A stretch of 64,000 bases of DNA from Chloroflexota bacterium (GTDB lineage Bacteria > Vulcanimicrobiota > JAMCWD01), in assembly GCA_023475345.1 (NCBI GenBank), contig JAMCWD010000001.1, positions 62,001 through 126,000 on the forward strand, read 5' to 3'. Each line of letters starts with the position of its first letter. Within the stretch, counting starts at the first letter, position 1. Under the pieces are notes generated by a model that saw only the letters and a program-made list of their open reading frames with translations, was not told where the DNA came from and did no database searches. The position numbers and the translations under genes are program-made. Positions 18,374 to 26,788 of this stretch are shown piece after piece.

Positions 18374-19654
18374 ATGACGTTCCCGAAGGATCCCGCAAAA
18401 ACAAAAAAAGAACAACTTGAAAGGCTTAAGTCCACCGTTAAATACACTTATGATAATTCACGCTATTTCAATACGAAAATGAAAAAAGCCGGGTTCCTGC
18501 CGGGTAAAGTAAAAACCATAAGAGATCTCTCATACCTCCCGGTAACCACCAAGAAGGATCTCAGGGAAAACAACTGGGATATCGTAGCCGTTCCGAGGAG
18601 CAGGTGGGTGGATCTCGTCTCCACATCGGGCACTACCGGCCAGGCCACTTATATTCCATTGACCAAAAAAGATTTGAAGAGAGTCGGTAAATGGGGCGGC
18701 CAGACATTGAGCCTGATGGGTTTGAAAAAAACCGACATCGTTCAAATGACCCTGCCCCTGGGTTCCTGGATGTGGATGGCGGGGTTCGGGTTTTATCTAT
18801 GTTATACGGATTTCGGCTGTTGTGTTTTGCGGTTCGGGCCGGGATTTACCGACAAGCAGATAGACATTATGGAAAAATTGGGCAGCACCATAGTTCATGG
18901 GGTGCCGTCCTTCATGGTCAGGCTCGGGACGGCCGTCCGGGATTCGCTGCCTCATCATAGTGTGAGCAAGGTTGCGACCATAGGCGAGAATGTGATGTCC
19001 ATGGATCTTAAAAAGAATGCGATGGGACAGGCTATTGAGAACATCTGGGAGGCGGAGCTTTTTTCTACATACGGATGCTCCGAAGGCCCCATAGTTTGCG
19101 GCGAGTGTACCGAACACCAGGGGATGCACGTACACCCGTTCGAGACTATTATCGAGATTGTGGATCCCGAAACTTACGAACCCGTCAAAGAAGGCGGAAA
19201 AGGGGTCATTACCATTACCCCGCTGAATGTGGAAGCTTTCCCGATACTGCGGTATGCCATCGGCGATTTGAGCTTCCTGGTCCCCGGTGATTGTCCCTGC
19301 GGCGCATACGGCCAGAGGCTCGGGCCTATTTATTCCCGCATAGATCACATGATGAAAATTAAAGGTGTAGTGGTTTATCCCGAAGTGATAAAAGAGATAA
19401 TTTCCAGGGAACCAATCGTCGAACAGTTCCAGATCGAAGCTTATACTGAAAACTTTATGGATAACATAAGGCTCTGGTGTTCGGGCAAAGGAGATCAGGA
19501 TCATATATCAGATCTTTTAAGAAAAAGGATTAAGGGGGCTCTGGGGATATCGGTGGATGTGAATGTCCTTTCTCCTGCGGAAGTAGGAGCACGGGTCATG
19601 CCCCAGGGGATCAATAAGCCAATCGTATTTCTCGATGCGCGGGAAAAGAAGTGA
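18374..19654 (+). CDS. PaaK/CapK-type adenylate-forming ligase
   Basis: 426 residues starting at an ATG with AGGAGG upstream. TSGTTG (residues about 84-89), FSTYGCSEG and YAIGDLS are the ANL core. CGECTEHQGMH and CPCGAYGQR repeat the possible zinc-site pattern of the ligases at 1-1196 and 9246. Compared with those two it is more divergent (VPSFMVRLG replaces their LLGQPLYG part). It is translationally coupled by GTGA to a small and then a large U32 gene. The same three gene types co-occur in the operon at 1-9115, which suggests that ligase and U32 pair act on the same compound. Confidence 0.9.
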   Translation: MTFPKDPAKTKKEQLERLKSTVKYTYDNSRYFNTKMKKAGFLPGKVKTIRDLSYLPVTTKKDLRENNWDIVAVPRSRWVDLVSTSGTTGQATYIPLTKKDLKRVGKWGGQTLSLMGLKKTDIVQMTLPLGSWMWMAGFGFYLCYTDFGCCVLRFGPGFTDKQIDIMEKLGSTIVHGVPSFMVRLGTAVRDSLPHHSVSKVATIGENVMSMDLKKNAMGQAIENIWEAELFSTYGCSEGPIVCGECTEHQGMHVHPFETIIEIVDPETYEPVKEGGKGVITITPLNVEAFPILRYAIGDLSFLVPGDCPCGAYGQRLGPIYSRIDHMMKIKGVVVYPEVIKEIISREPIVEQFQIEAYTENFMDNIRLWCSGKGDQDHISDLLRKRIKGALGISVDVNVLSPAEVGARVMPQGINKPIVFLDAREKK

Positions 19655-20454
19655 CGCCTCAATCTGCGGTTTTTATCAGGAGCAAAGAACAGCTCGCCTC
19701 CCTTTCCGGCGGTTTTGACAGGGTTTATTTCGGAGAAGAATTCTGTGAAGATCTCATGCCCTCTTTCCGGCAGGCCCGTTCCGTATATTATGCTGCACAG
19801 GAAAAAAATCTCGGCTTCACGTTGCTTACGCCGTTGTGTTCGGATAAGGGGATAAAAAAGAGCCTGGATATCCTGCTGCGTCTCTCGGACGAGGGGATTA
19901 AAGGCGAAGTCGTGCTTTCGGATTGGGGACTCCTTGATGAAGTAACCCTGACCCACAGGAAAAAAATCTCGTTTGAGCCGGTTCTCGGAAGAGCTTTGAC
20001 GCGGCAGAAATCCGGCCCTCGCCTGATCCTTCTTTCTGAAGTCCAGCCCGCCGCAGTGGAAACCGGGAAGAGAGTCCCTCTCGGGGCGGGCGCTTTTATG
20101 GATTTCCTGAAAGAAAGAGGGGTTTCACGGCTGGAAGTGGATAATCCCCTCCACGGGTTGGATATCCGCCTGCCGGACGGCTTTCACGGCTCGGTTTATT
20201 ACCCGTGGGTTTATGTGAGCCTTTCCAGGATTTGCCCGGTATTTGAAACTGTTTCCCAGGGAAAGAAGCGTTGTAAAAGAGACTGCATACAACTGCCGGT
20301 AAGACTTACCCACCCCGACATGCCTGTGCCGCTCGCCGCGTTCGGCAGAACTGTTTTTTATGAAAACCCCGGCCCGGTGCCGTCTCTCGATATGCCGGGC
20401 CTTGATCGGGTGGTTTATTTCAATCCGCTGGGAGGGCATGATGCAGGAACTTAA
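19651..20454 (+). CDS. Small U32-superfamily protein, UbiV-like
   Basis: 267 residues from a GTG that overlaps the ligase stop. C32 (GEEFC), C195, C208 and C212 form C...C-x12-C-x3-C. From memory of the E. coli UbiV work (Cys39, 180, 193, 197), that is the same spacing as its 4Fe-4S ligands. LSDWGLL near residue 89 matches the NDWGVF of the protein at 3663, and RLTHPDMPVPL matches RLTHRSMPVPL there, so these two are the closest pair among the small proteins. It probably forms a heterodimer with the large protein encoded next. Function by analogy is an oxygen-independent hydroxylation; substrate unknown. Confidence 0.82.
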   Translation: MTPQSAVFIRSKEQLASLSGGFDRVYFGEEFCEDLMPSFRQARSVYYAAQEKNLGFTLLTPLCSDKGIKKSLDILLRLSDEGIKGEVVLSDWGLLDEVTLTHRKKISFEPVLGRALTRQKSGPRLILLSEVQPAAVETGKRVPLGAGAFMDFLKERGVSRLEVDNPLHGLDIRLPDGFHGSVYYPWVYVSLSRICPVFETVSQGKKRCKRDCIQLPVRLTHPDMPVPLAAFGRTVFYENPGPVPSLDMPGLDRVVYFNPLGGHDAGT

Positions 20455-21412
20455 AATATGCGCCCCTCTCAGCAGGACGGATGAAACTATTCCGCTCATA
20501 GAGGCGGGGGCAGGAGAGATATACACCGGCCTTCTCCCTCCCGGATGGAACCGGGAATACGGCCTGGTGTGTTCGCCTACCCGGCGTTACGGGCGAAGCG
20601 CCCACCTTGCAAGGCTGGAAGAACTGGAGAGAGTCGTAAGAGACGCCCATTCAAGGGGCGTCGTGGTATTCCTTGCCCAGAACGAAAGATATTCCGCCGA
20701 GCAGGAGCCTGAAGTTATCAAGCTTGTCAAAGGTGCTGAAGCCGTCGGTATAGATGCCGTCATACTGGGAGACGTTGCTTTTCTTCTTGCATTAAAAAGG
20801 GCCGGGCTGAAAACAAGACTTTTTATGGGCACAGGCGGCAATATTTTCAATACGGCATCCGCCCGTTTTTTCATGGATGCAGGAGTTTCAAGGGTTATCG
20901 TGCCGCGCCACATCAGGATCCCGGAAATCCGAAAATTGCGCAGGGACCTGCCGGGTCTTGAGCTTGAAAGCTTTATCTTCCGCGGGCTTTGCCCTTATAT
21001 CGACGGGATGTGCCGCTTCCAGCACGGCATAAACCAGGTGCTGGGAAGGGAACCCCTGGAAGATATCGCGTGCGGGCTTGATTTTCATGTGGAAATAGAG
21101 AACGATTGTAGTCGGAAATTGAAAAAAGAACTGGGGGAAAGATATTCCCGCAGGCAGTCGTTTACAGGCTGCGGGTTATGTGCCCTTTATGACCTGGCTG
21201 ATGCGGGTATCGGCTCGTTTAAGGTGGTCGGCAGGGAAATGCCTTCCAGGGAAAAAATTGAAGGCGTTGAAACCGTCAAAAAAATAATCGATTTGCTACA
21301 AACGGGAATTTCAAAAAAAGAATTCATGAAAGCCTGCCATGACGCCTATCTTGAATTTTACGAGGAACGTTGTATCCGGAAGGCCTGTTATTATCCTGAA
21401 TTGTGGTATTGA
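20441..21412 (+). CDS. Large U32-superfamily protein (UbiU-like partner)
   Basis: 323 residues from ATG at 20441, preceded by GGAGGG; the frame extends further upstream to 20360, but that part lies inside the small U32 gene. It has CxxxxxxC in GLCPYIDGMC, CGLCALYDL followed by DAGIGSFKVVGRE, and the C-terminal ACYYPEL. The same set is in the large protein at 4448 (GC..IDGFC, CGSCALYKL, CYYPEV), so these two are orthologous or recently duplicated. U32 relatives bind one 4Fe-4S cluster through four such cysteines. It overlaps the small gene by 14 bases, which fits a tightly coupled heterodimer. Confidence 0.85.
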   Translation: MQELKICAPLSRTDETIPLIEAGAGEIYTGLLPPGWNREYGLVCSPTRRYGRSAHLARLEELERVVRDAHSRGVVVFLAQNERYSAEQEPEVIKLVKGAEAVGIDAVILGDVAFLLALKRAGLKTRLFMGTGGNIFNTASARFFMDAGVSRVIVPRHIRIPEIRKLRRDLPGLELESFIFRGLCPYIDGMCRFQHGINQVLGREPLEDIACGLDFHVEIENDCSRKLKKELGERYSRRQSFTGCGLCALYDLADAGIGSFKVVGREMPSREKIEGVETVKKIIDLLQTGISKKEFMKACHDAYLEFYEERCIRKACYYPELWY

Positions 21413-21422
21413 GAGGAAGAAG

Positions 21423-22361
21423 ATGAAAAAGGTAATTATTATATTTTTCCTTTTGATGTCGGCATTGATTTCGTGCTCGCGCGAAAAAAACGAAAGCCGC
21501 GCCGTCCCTTCTCCTCCCGTTTCTGCATGCCCGGCGAGCAGACCTGCGGCGGTTCCCGAAGCAAGTCAAACGATGACGGCCCCGGATAGATCGGGATATT
21601 ACAAGCCGGATTTTTCCGGGAGCGAAAAAAAAGCTTTCGAGCATTACCGGGCGGCCAACAGGTGTTTTGAGAAAAGAGATTTTGCCGGGGCCGAAAAGGA
21701 ATATTTAGAAGCGCTGAAACAGGCTCCGAAAAGCCATTCGGCAAGGCTGTCCCTTGCACATGTTTACTTTGAAGAATCCCGGCTTCCCGAAGAAAAAGCA
21801 ACCCTTGAGAAGCTGGTTGAGCTTTATCCCGACGACGGTTATGCAAGATGGATGCTTTCGGAAATTTTGCTCAAGCAAGGAAAAAACGATGAGGCGATCA
21901 AACAGCTTAACCTGTCGGTCGGGCTGGGGGAAGGGAAGCTTTATTCCATCGAATCATACTTGCTGCTGGGGTATGCGTATTATTTGAAAGGTGATTATCA
22001 AAAAGCTATTGAAGGACTTGAGAAGGCCCAGGCCGTTCTGAGACAGTTTTGTGAGGACCCCGGGCGGAGGCTTCAGATAAGCAGCATGCTGGGCATGATG
22101 ATCTTTGCAGCCGATTACTTCGAATATAACCTGCCGTCAAAAAACGGCGGCAAATATGAGATGGGGCCTTCCCTCCGGGAAGCCCAGAAACTGCTGGATA
22201 AAGGCAGATACGAAGAAGCTCTCTTTATAACCGGGAAAGCGCTTGAACACTTGAAAAAAGAGATGGCGAAGAAAAATATCCCGCCTCCGAAATCTGAATT
22301 CGAAGCCGGGGACAGGCTGCCTGACAGGACATCTAAGAAGAGTAAAAACCTGCCGGAATAG
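21423..22361 (+). CDS. TPR lipoprotein
   Basis: 312 residues from ATG at 21423 (GAGAGGAAGA upstream), 10 bases after the U32 stop. A short hydrophobic signal ends in the lipobox LISC, so the mature protein is lipid-anchored at Cys19. A Ser/Pro-rich linker follows, then TPR units (AEKEYLEALKQAPKSHSA, EEKATLEKLVELYPDD, EAIKQLNLSVG, KAIEGLEKAQ). It resembles the TPR lipoproteins at 54598-63238. It is probably co-transcribed with the ligase/U32 genes, but its link to them is unknown. Confidence 0.85.
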   Translation: MKKVIIIFFLLMSALISCSREKNESRAVPSPPVSACPASRPAAVPEASQTMTAPDRSGYYKPDFSGSEKKAFEHYRAANRCFEKRDFAGAEKEYLEALKQAPKSHSARLSLAHVYFEESRLPEEKATLEKLVELYPDDGYARWMLSEILLKQGKNDEAIKQLNLSVGLGEGKLYSIESYLLLGYAYYLKGDYQKAIEGLEKAQAVLRQFCEDPGRRLQISSMLGMMIFAADYFEYNLPSKNGGKYEMGPSLREAQKLLDKGRYEEALFITGKALEHLKKEMAKKNIPPPKSEFEAGDRLPDRTSKKSKNLPE

Positions 22362-22362
22362 C

Positions 22363-23697
22363 TTATTTTTCAAGCTCTGCATTTAATCTCAGAGACAGAA
22401 GTCTTAAATTTTCAAGTTCGTTATAGATTTCCGGCTTATACCACCAGTATGTGTTGTTGGTGTATAAAGGATCGAAATCTTCGGAATACCCCGGGATCTT
22501 TTCCTTGAGCAATTCATCCCCGGCCGCGGTTCCGGGTATCGGCGAGAACTGTGCTATGAAGGATTTTATCCCGGCCTTATGAACAGTGCGGATACTGTGC
22601 TCGATCGACGAAAAGCTTACCCCGGGGATCCCGGCCAGGAGATAAACCCCTGTCTGTCCCGTTGTAAAGCCTGCTTTTTTCAGGCTGTTGACGGCGGCGG
22701 CGAACTCGTCCTCATCGACTTTGCCCCCCAGGATTTCTTTCATTTTGGGATCGGCCGATTCAAGCCCAAGCCTGATTGTTTGAAAGCCCGTCCTGTATAA
22801 ATAGCCTGCTATTTCTTCCGTCAAATATCTGCAATGAAGCGCATTCGGGGCATGAAATCTCGGTTTGATGCCGGATCTGAGGATTTTATCCAGGAACGGG
22901 AGCAGGTGTTCTTCGGTCCGGTATAACAGCGCATCGTCATAAAAAGCAAAATCGAGGACGCCCTTTTCTTTGTAAAGATGCGACACCAGGCCGAAGACTT
23001 CGTCTGTATCGGCCCATCGCATCTTTTTTTCGATAAGCGGCGTGGCGCAATAGCTGCAGGCGAAAGGGCAGCCCGCGGAAAGCATGACGGCTGCATGAGT
23101 CTGCTCGTCGTACAACGAGTAATCGGGGATGGGGAAATCGCTTGCCGGTGGATTTTCGGCCCGGGGCAATATTTCATCGATAACGCTTACCGCCTTTTTC
23201 AGGCTTCTTTCGGAAACTACGATATCCGCGCCCGAATGTTTTATTGCATGATCGCGGCACAACAGGGGATAGATCCCGCCCAGGAGGATCTTGCTTTTGG
23301 GGAAGGCCGCCCTGACTTTTTCTATTGTTTTCAAAGCGCCCGGATACCAGTATGTGAAAAGCGTGGTTATGAGAACGGCTTCAGGCTGCGGCATGGAATG
23401 TAATTCCCGCTCGAATATTTCCCACGGCAGGCCGTATTTTTTATATTTTCTCGGAACATTTTTATAAATTTCCGGCCTGTCGATCTCTTCCTGGTAAAAT
23501 TTCCCGCGGCCAAAACCCATTGAATTCAGGATGAAAGAATTTTTTATGCCGGGATGAAGCCTGTCGAGAAAATCGAAAAGTTTTATTTCATGCCCTTTTT
23601 TCTTCAGGGCCGAGGCCATGCTTAAAAGCCCGTAAGGCGAGAGCCATGTATCGAAGGCCTTGAAATCGTAAGCCGGAGGGTTTATCAGCAGAATCAA
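22363..23697 (-). CDS. B12-binding-domain radical SAM protein
   Basis: 444 residues from TTG at 23697 (GGGGA 9 bases upstream). INPPAYDF and GGIYPLLCRDHAI belong to the cobalamin-binding-like domain. SAGCPFACSYCATP is the CxxxCxxC cluster motif, near residue 210. RLGLESADPKMKEILGG and AGIPG are barrel motifs of this family. It is convergent with the TPR lipoprotein, with only one base between the two stops. It lies on the opposite strand between two U32 operons, so any shared role with them is unproven. Confidence 0.88.
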   Translation of the reverse strand: MILLINPPAYDFKAFDTWLSPYGLLSMASALKKKGHEIKLFDFLDRLHPGIKNSFILNSMGFGRGKFYQEEIDRPEIYKNVPRKYKKYGLPWEIFERELHSMPQPEAVLITTLFTYWYPGALKTIEKVRAAFPKSKILLGGIYPLLCRDHAIKHSGADIVVSERSLKKAVSVIDEILPRAENPPASDFPIPDYSLYDEQTHAAVMLSAGCPFACSYCATPLIEKKMRWADTDEVFGLVSHLYKEKGVLDFAFYDDALLYRTEEHLLPFLDKILRSGIKPRFHAPNALHCRYLTEEIAGYLYRTGFQTIRLGLESADPKMKEILGGKVDEDEFAAAVNSLKKAGFTTGQTGVYLLAGIPGVSFSSIEHSIRTVHKAGIKSFIAQFSPIPGTAAGDELLKEKIPGYSEDFDPLYTNNTYWWYKPEIYNELENLRLLSLRLNAELEK

Positions 23698-23785
23698 TTT
23701 TATTGTCCCCGCATGTTTATGCGATAAATTATTCTTTAGTCATGAAATACCTTTCGCTTCCAGATTTTGTAAGGGGCCGGTTTGT

Positions 23786-23814
23786 TTGATAACAGGACGT
23801 TTTTCTGATAAAAT
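23786..23814 (+). promoter_or_regulatory. Sigma70-like promoter of the U32/nitrilase/SufS operon
   Basis: TTGATA (23786-23791), 17-base spacer, TAAAAT (23809-23814). The predicted start is about 20 bases before the ATG at 23842, and GAGAGGA lies in the leader. Confidence 0.6.
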
Positions 23815-23841
23815 TAATTCACTTATATTTCGAGAGGATTT

Positions 23842-24747
23842 ATGGCGGCTCAAAAGTCAAAAAAGTTTTGTAAGAAAAAACCCGAACTGGTCGCCCCTGC
23901 AGGCAGCCTGAAAGATCTTGAAGCAGCGGTGGAAGAAGGAGCGGATGCCGTATATATAGGGCCTGCAGGTCTTTCCGGGAGGCCGCGCATGGCTGAAATG
24001 TCAATGCTTCAGATCCGGCGGGCAAGAGAAATTACCGCAGATAACGGGCGCATGTTATACGTGGCGGTTAATGCCGCCATGCCCTGGGGGGAAGAGAAAT
24101 TTTATCTTGACGTCCTGAAACAACTGTGCGATATGGGAGTAGATGCCCTGATAATCGGGGACCCCGCCGTCCTGACGCTTGCCGTAACGCTTGAAAACCA
24201 CCCAAGGATCCATGCGAGCACCTTCCTGGGGATATATAATCCTCAGGGTGCCGCGTGGGTGAAATCGCTGGGTTTCAGAAGGCTCGTCCTGAATACCGGT
24301 ATCCATCCCGATGAGATCCGGGCCATAACAAAACAGGTGAAGGGCCTTGAATATGAGATGATCGCCTACGGGCCTATATGTTTTAACGATAACCACAGGT
24401 GTAATTTGCCGCATGGGACACGCTCCAGGTCCGGGATGAAAGATATTTTGAAGTTTTCTCCCGAATTTACTTACTGTCAGTCAAGAATTGAAGTCAAAAG
24501 CCATGACCGCCTGATAAATTCCGGCAGGCTTTTATGCTGGCCCATCACCGACCTTTCGGAGAGCTTGATTTTTTACATGGCGCTGGGGGTCGGCGCATTT
24601 AAAATAGCGGGGCGAGAAAGAGAAACGGAATACATTCGTACCGCTGTCCGGACGATGAGGCATTCAATCGATTCGCTGCCGGATGAACTGCCCGGGATGG
24701 ACCTGTATTCGTACAACCTCCACATATCGGAAAGGAGGCCCGGTTGA
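23842..24747 (+). CDS. Large U32-superfamily protein (UbiU-like)
   Basis: 301 residues. ELVAPAGSL and AVYIGPAG are classic U32 N-terminal motifs. C180 and C187 (six apart, in GPICFNDNHRC), C212 and C232 give four candidate cluster ligands. VGAFKIAGRERE is the C-terminal U32 signature. In UbiU the first two ligands are also six residues apart. The stop overlaps the ATG of the small partner (TGATG). It heads the operon that also encodes a nitrilase-fold protein, a Cys-rich protein and a cysteine desulfurase. Confidence 0.88.
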   Translation: MAAQKSKKFCKKKPELVAPAGSLKDLEAAVEEGADAVYIGPAGLSGRPRMAEMSMLQIRRAREITADNGRMLYVAVNAAMPWGEEKFYLDVLKQLCDMGVDALIIGDPAVLTLAVTLENHPRIHASTFLGIYNPQGAAWVKSLGFRRLVLNTGIHPDEIRAITKQVKGLEYEMIAYGPICFNDNHRCNLPHGTRSRSGMKDILKFSPEFTYCQSRIEVKSHDRLINSGRLLCWPITDLSESLIFYMALGVGAFKIAGRERETEYIRTAVRTMRHSIDSLPDELPGMDLYSYNLHISERRPG

Positions 24748-25535
24748 TGGGCCGCCCGGATATTTACATAGGTCTGGAAAGGCATGAAGGGGATTTTTTA
24801 TCCCGTATAGGGGAGCTTTCCCCCGACGGCGTAATTATAGGTCATCCTTTTTGCGATCTCCTCTCCGGCAGGTACGGGGAATACGAACTTCCTTCAATCG
24901 CCGCCGGGGCAAAATCCCTGGGGCTGAAAGTTGCTTACCAGACGCCGGTGTATGTTACATCCAGGAATTTCGACCGCCTGCTTGCACTGGTCAGGTATCT
25001 TGTTGAAAACAACATGATAGATAACCTGCTCGTCCATGACCCCGGTATAATTACAAGTTTACCGGAGGGCGATTATGAGACGGTATGGGATCAGTTCGGA
25101 TATCCCCGCGGCTACCCGACTACCGATGTGCCTTTTTCAAAAGGGACTCTCGATTTCTGGGCAGGCCGGGGCATCGACAAATTCCTGTTCACATTCGATG
25201 CCCTTAAAATTCTGGATAAGAAAAACCGGAAGCCGGGTTATCCCGGCGTCATGCTGCTTTCTTCCAGGCTGGCGGCAAGCTTTTCCCGCATCTGTTACAG
25301 CATGTATTTGACAGGCAGGCAGTGTTGTAACGGTGTTGCCTGTAAGGACGAAGTGGTCATCGGGAGGAACGGCGAGCCTGATTTTTATGTCAACGGGTAC
25401 AGCCTGGAACAGGCGGTAAAATTGCCGCTGGCGATCCCGAAAAAAATAATTTCATCGGTTGAATCCGTTTATATAAAGGCAAGGGACATCGATGACGCAA
25501 AAGATTTGAAATCCAGGCTGGGGAAGATGAAATGA
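24747..25535 (+). CDS. Small U32-superfamily protein, UbiV-like
   Basis: 262 residues from ATG at 24747; AAAGGAGG lies 8 bases upstream, and the TTG three bases earlier is less likely. C36 sits in GHPFC. C183, C193, C194 and C199 (FSRIC, RQCC, VAC) form a variant of the UbiV-like set in which the third pair has an extra adjacent Cys and wider spacing. It is the most divergent of the five small proteins in that region. The KAGRRD-type U32 signature is absent, as expected for the small class. Confidence 0.8.
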   Translation: MGRPDIYIGLERHEGDFLSRIGELSPDGVIIGHPFCDLLSGRYGEYELPSIAAGAKSLGLKVAYQTPVYVTSRNFDRLLALVRYLVENNMIDNLLVHDPGIITSLPEGDYETVWDQFGYPRGYPTTDVPFSKGTLDFWAGRGIDKFLFTFDALKILDKKNRKPGYPGVMLLSSRLAASFSRICYSMYLTGRQCCNGVACKDEVVIGRNGEPDFYVNGYSLEQAVKLPLAIPKKIISSVESVYIKARDIDDAKDLKSRLGKMK

Positions 25536-26392
25536 AAGAACCGGATATCATAAAAGTATGCGCAATACAACTGGGTCTTCACAGGCGTGACCGGGAAAAA
25601 AATCTTGAAAAGTGCGTTTCGTATGCCGAAACAGCCGCCAGGGAGCATAACCCCCACTTGATTCTTTTGCCGAACTATATTATGCAGACCGGGCTGGACC
25701 CTATTCCCGGGCCTGTAACGGAGCCGTTTTCAGAGCTTGCGGAAAAATACGATGTATATATCGCGGGCGGCATGGCCGAGGCGGCGCCTGACGGCAGCGG
25801 GTATAATACGCTTTTTCTGGCGGGCCCCGGCATGGGCGTCATCTGTTTCCAGAGAAAACTTCACCTCATAGATATGGAGAGAAAAAAATTAGTGCCGGGA
25901 GAAGGCTCTTTTAAAATCCTCGATATATGCGGAGCAAAAGTCGGCTGTGTCCTTTGCAATGACATATTGTTCCCGGAGGTTGCCAGGATACTTGCGGTCA
26001 AAGGAGCGGAAGTTATCCTTACGCCGTCCATTATGGCGGGCGAGGCGGTCCCTGTCCTCGAAACTATCTGCAGGGCCAGGGCCGTTGAAAACCAGGTATT
26101 TGTTCTTAACGCCAACGCTGTCCCGCTTGAGATAAAGGATCAATACCCGGACATGGGGTTCGGAGGAAGCGGGATCTATTCCCCGTTTCACGGGAGGCTT
26201 GATTTCGCAAGGGCGGGAGAAGGAGACGAGGTAATAACCGCCATCCTCGACCTGGAAGATCTCCGCCGTTTTAAAACATCGCCTGAAAACCCTCCCATGA
26301 CTATGATCGACCTGGTAACCGGCGACGGCAAGAACCTCCTGAAAGACCGCCGCCCCGAAATTTACGAGCCTCTCGTTCAAAGGGAAGCCTGA
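25532..26392 (+). CDS. Nitrilase-superfamily protein with substituted catalytic Glu
   Basis: 286 residues, ATGA overlap with the small U32 gene. The carbon-nitrogen hydrolase fold is clear: VCAIQLG start, QRKLHL with the catalytic Lys (K109), and VLCNDILFPE with the nucleophile Cys (C142) and a second Glu (E149). The usual general-base Glu, expected in a PE motif near residue 48, is Asn here (ILLPNYI). The codon AAC is unambiguous in the sequence. The enzyme may be inactive, have a shifted base, or serve as a binding protein. Family members hydrolyse or form amides and nitriles. The position in a U32/SufS operon gives no clear substrate. Confidence 0.85.
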   Translation: MKEPDIIKVCAIQLGLHRRDREKNLEKCVSYAETAAREHNPHLILLPNYIMQTGLDPIPGPVTEPFSELAEKYDVYIAGGMAEAAPDGSGYNTLFLAGPGMGVICFQRKLHLIDMERKKLVPGEGSFKILDICGAKVGCVLCNDILFPEVARILAVKGAEVILTPSIMAGEAVPVLETICRARAVENQVFVLNANAVPLEIKDQYPDMGFGGSGIYSPFHGRLDFARAGEGDEVITAILDLEDLRRFKTSPENPPMTMIDLVTGDGKNLLKDRRPEIYEPLVQREA

Positions 26393-26395
26393 GCC

Positions 26396-26788
26396 ATGCC
26401 GGATTTTTTTCATCCCTGTATCAGCATGAACTCGGGCATGGTTAAGGCTGCATATAAAGCTGATTTCGACCTGGAGGTCGTCGCCGAAGAATTGATGAAT
26501 AACGGGCAGTTCGAAGAAGTGAGGTATTCCCCGAGGCTGGGCCTTGTCAAAACTTACGGCGAGATACAAGTGATTCTTTTTTCAAACGGAGAAATTTCCG
26601 CCCGGCCTTTTTATAAAGGAGACGAGGCTTATGATTATATAAAAAAATTAAGCGTTAAGTTATGGGACGCCCAGATCTGTCCCAGGAGCGGAAAAGCATT
26701 GAAGAAATGTTTTTTGCCGGAATGCGGCGAAGAGTGCCGGGCGAAGACCGGGGGAGAAATCCCCCTCGTGGATGAAGTGAAAAAATGA
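26396..26788 (+). CDS. Small Cys-rich protein, possible iron-sulfur or metal binder
   Basis: 130 residues, start ATG three bases after the nitrilase stop. It has a compact alpha/beta N-terminal part (GEIQVILFSNGEISARP) and a tail with C95, C105, C110 and C114, plus C8 near the N-terminus. The tail spacing C-x9-C-x4-C-x3-C suggests a metal site. I recognise no named family. Coupling by ATGA to the cysteine desulfurase suggests a sulfur acceptor or cluster scaffold, but that is inference. Confidence 0.65.
   Translation: MPDFFHPCISMNSGMVKAAYKADFDLEVVAEELMNNGQFEEVRYSPRLGLVKTYGEIQVILFSNGEISARPFYKGDEAYDYIKKLSVKLWDAQICPRSGKALKKCFLPECGEECRAKTGGEIPLVDEVKK

Noticed and set aside
25889..26569. Minus-strand frame of 226 residues opposite the nitrilase and Cys-rich genes
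   Set aside because: The plus strand carries family motifs and translational coupling; the minus frame has none.
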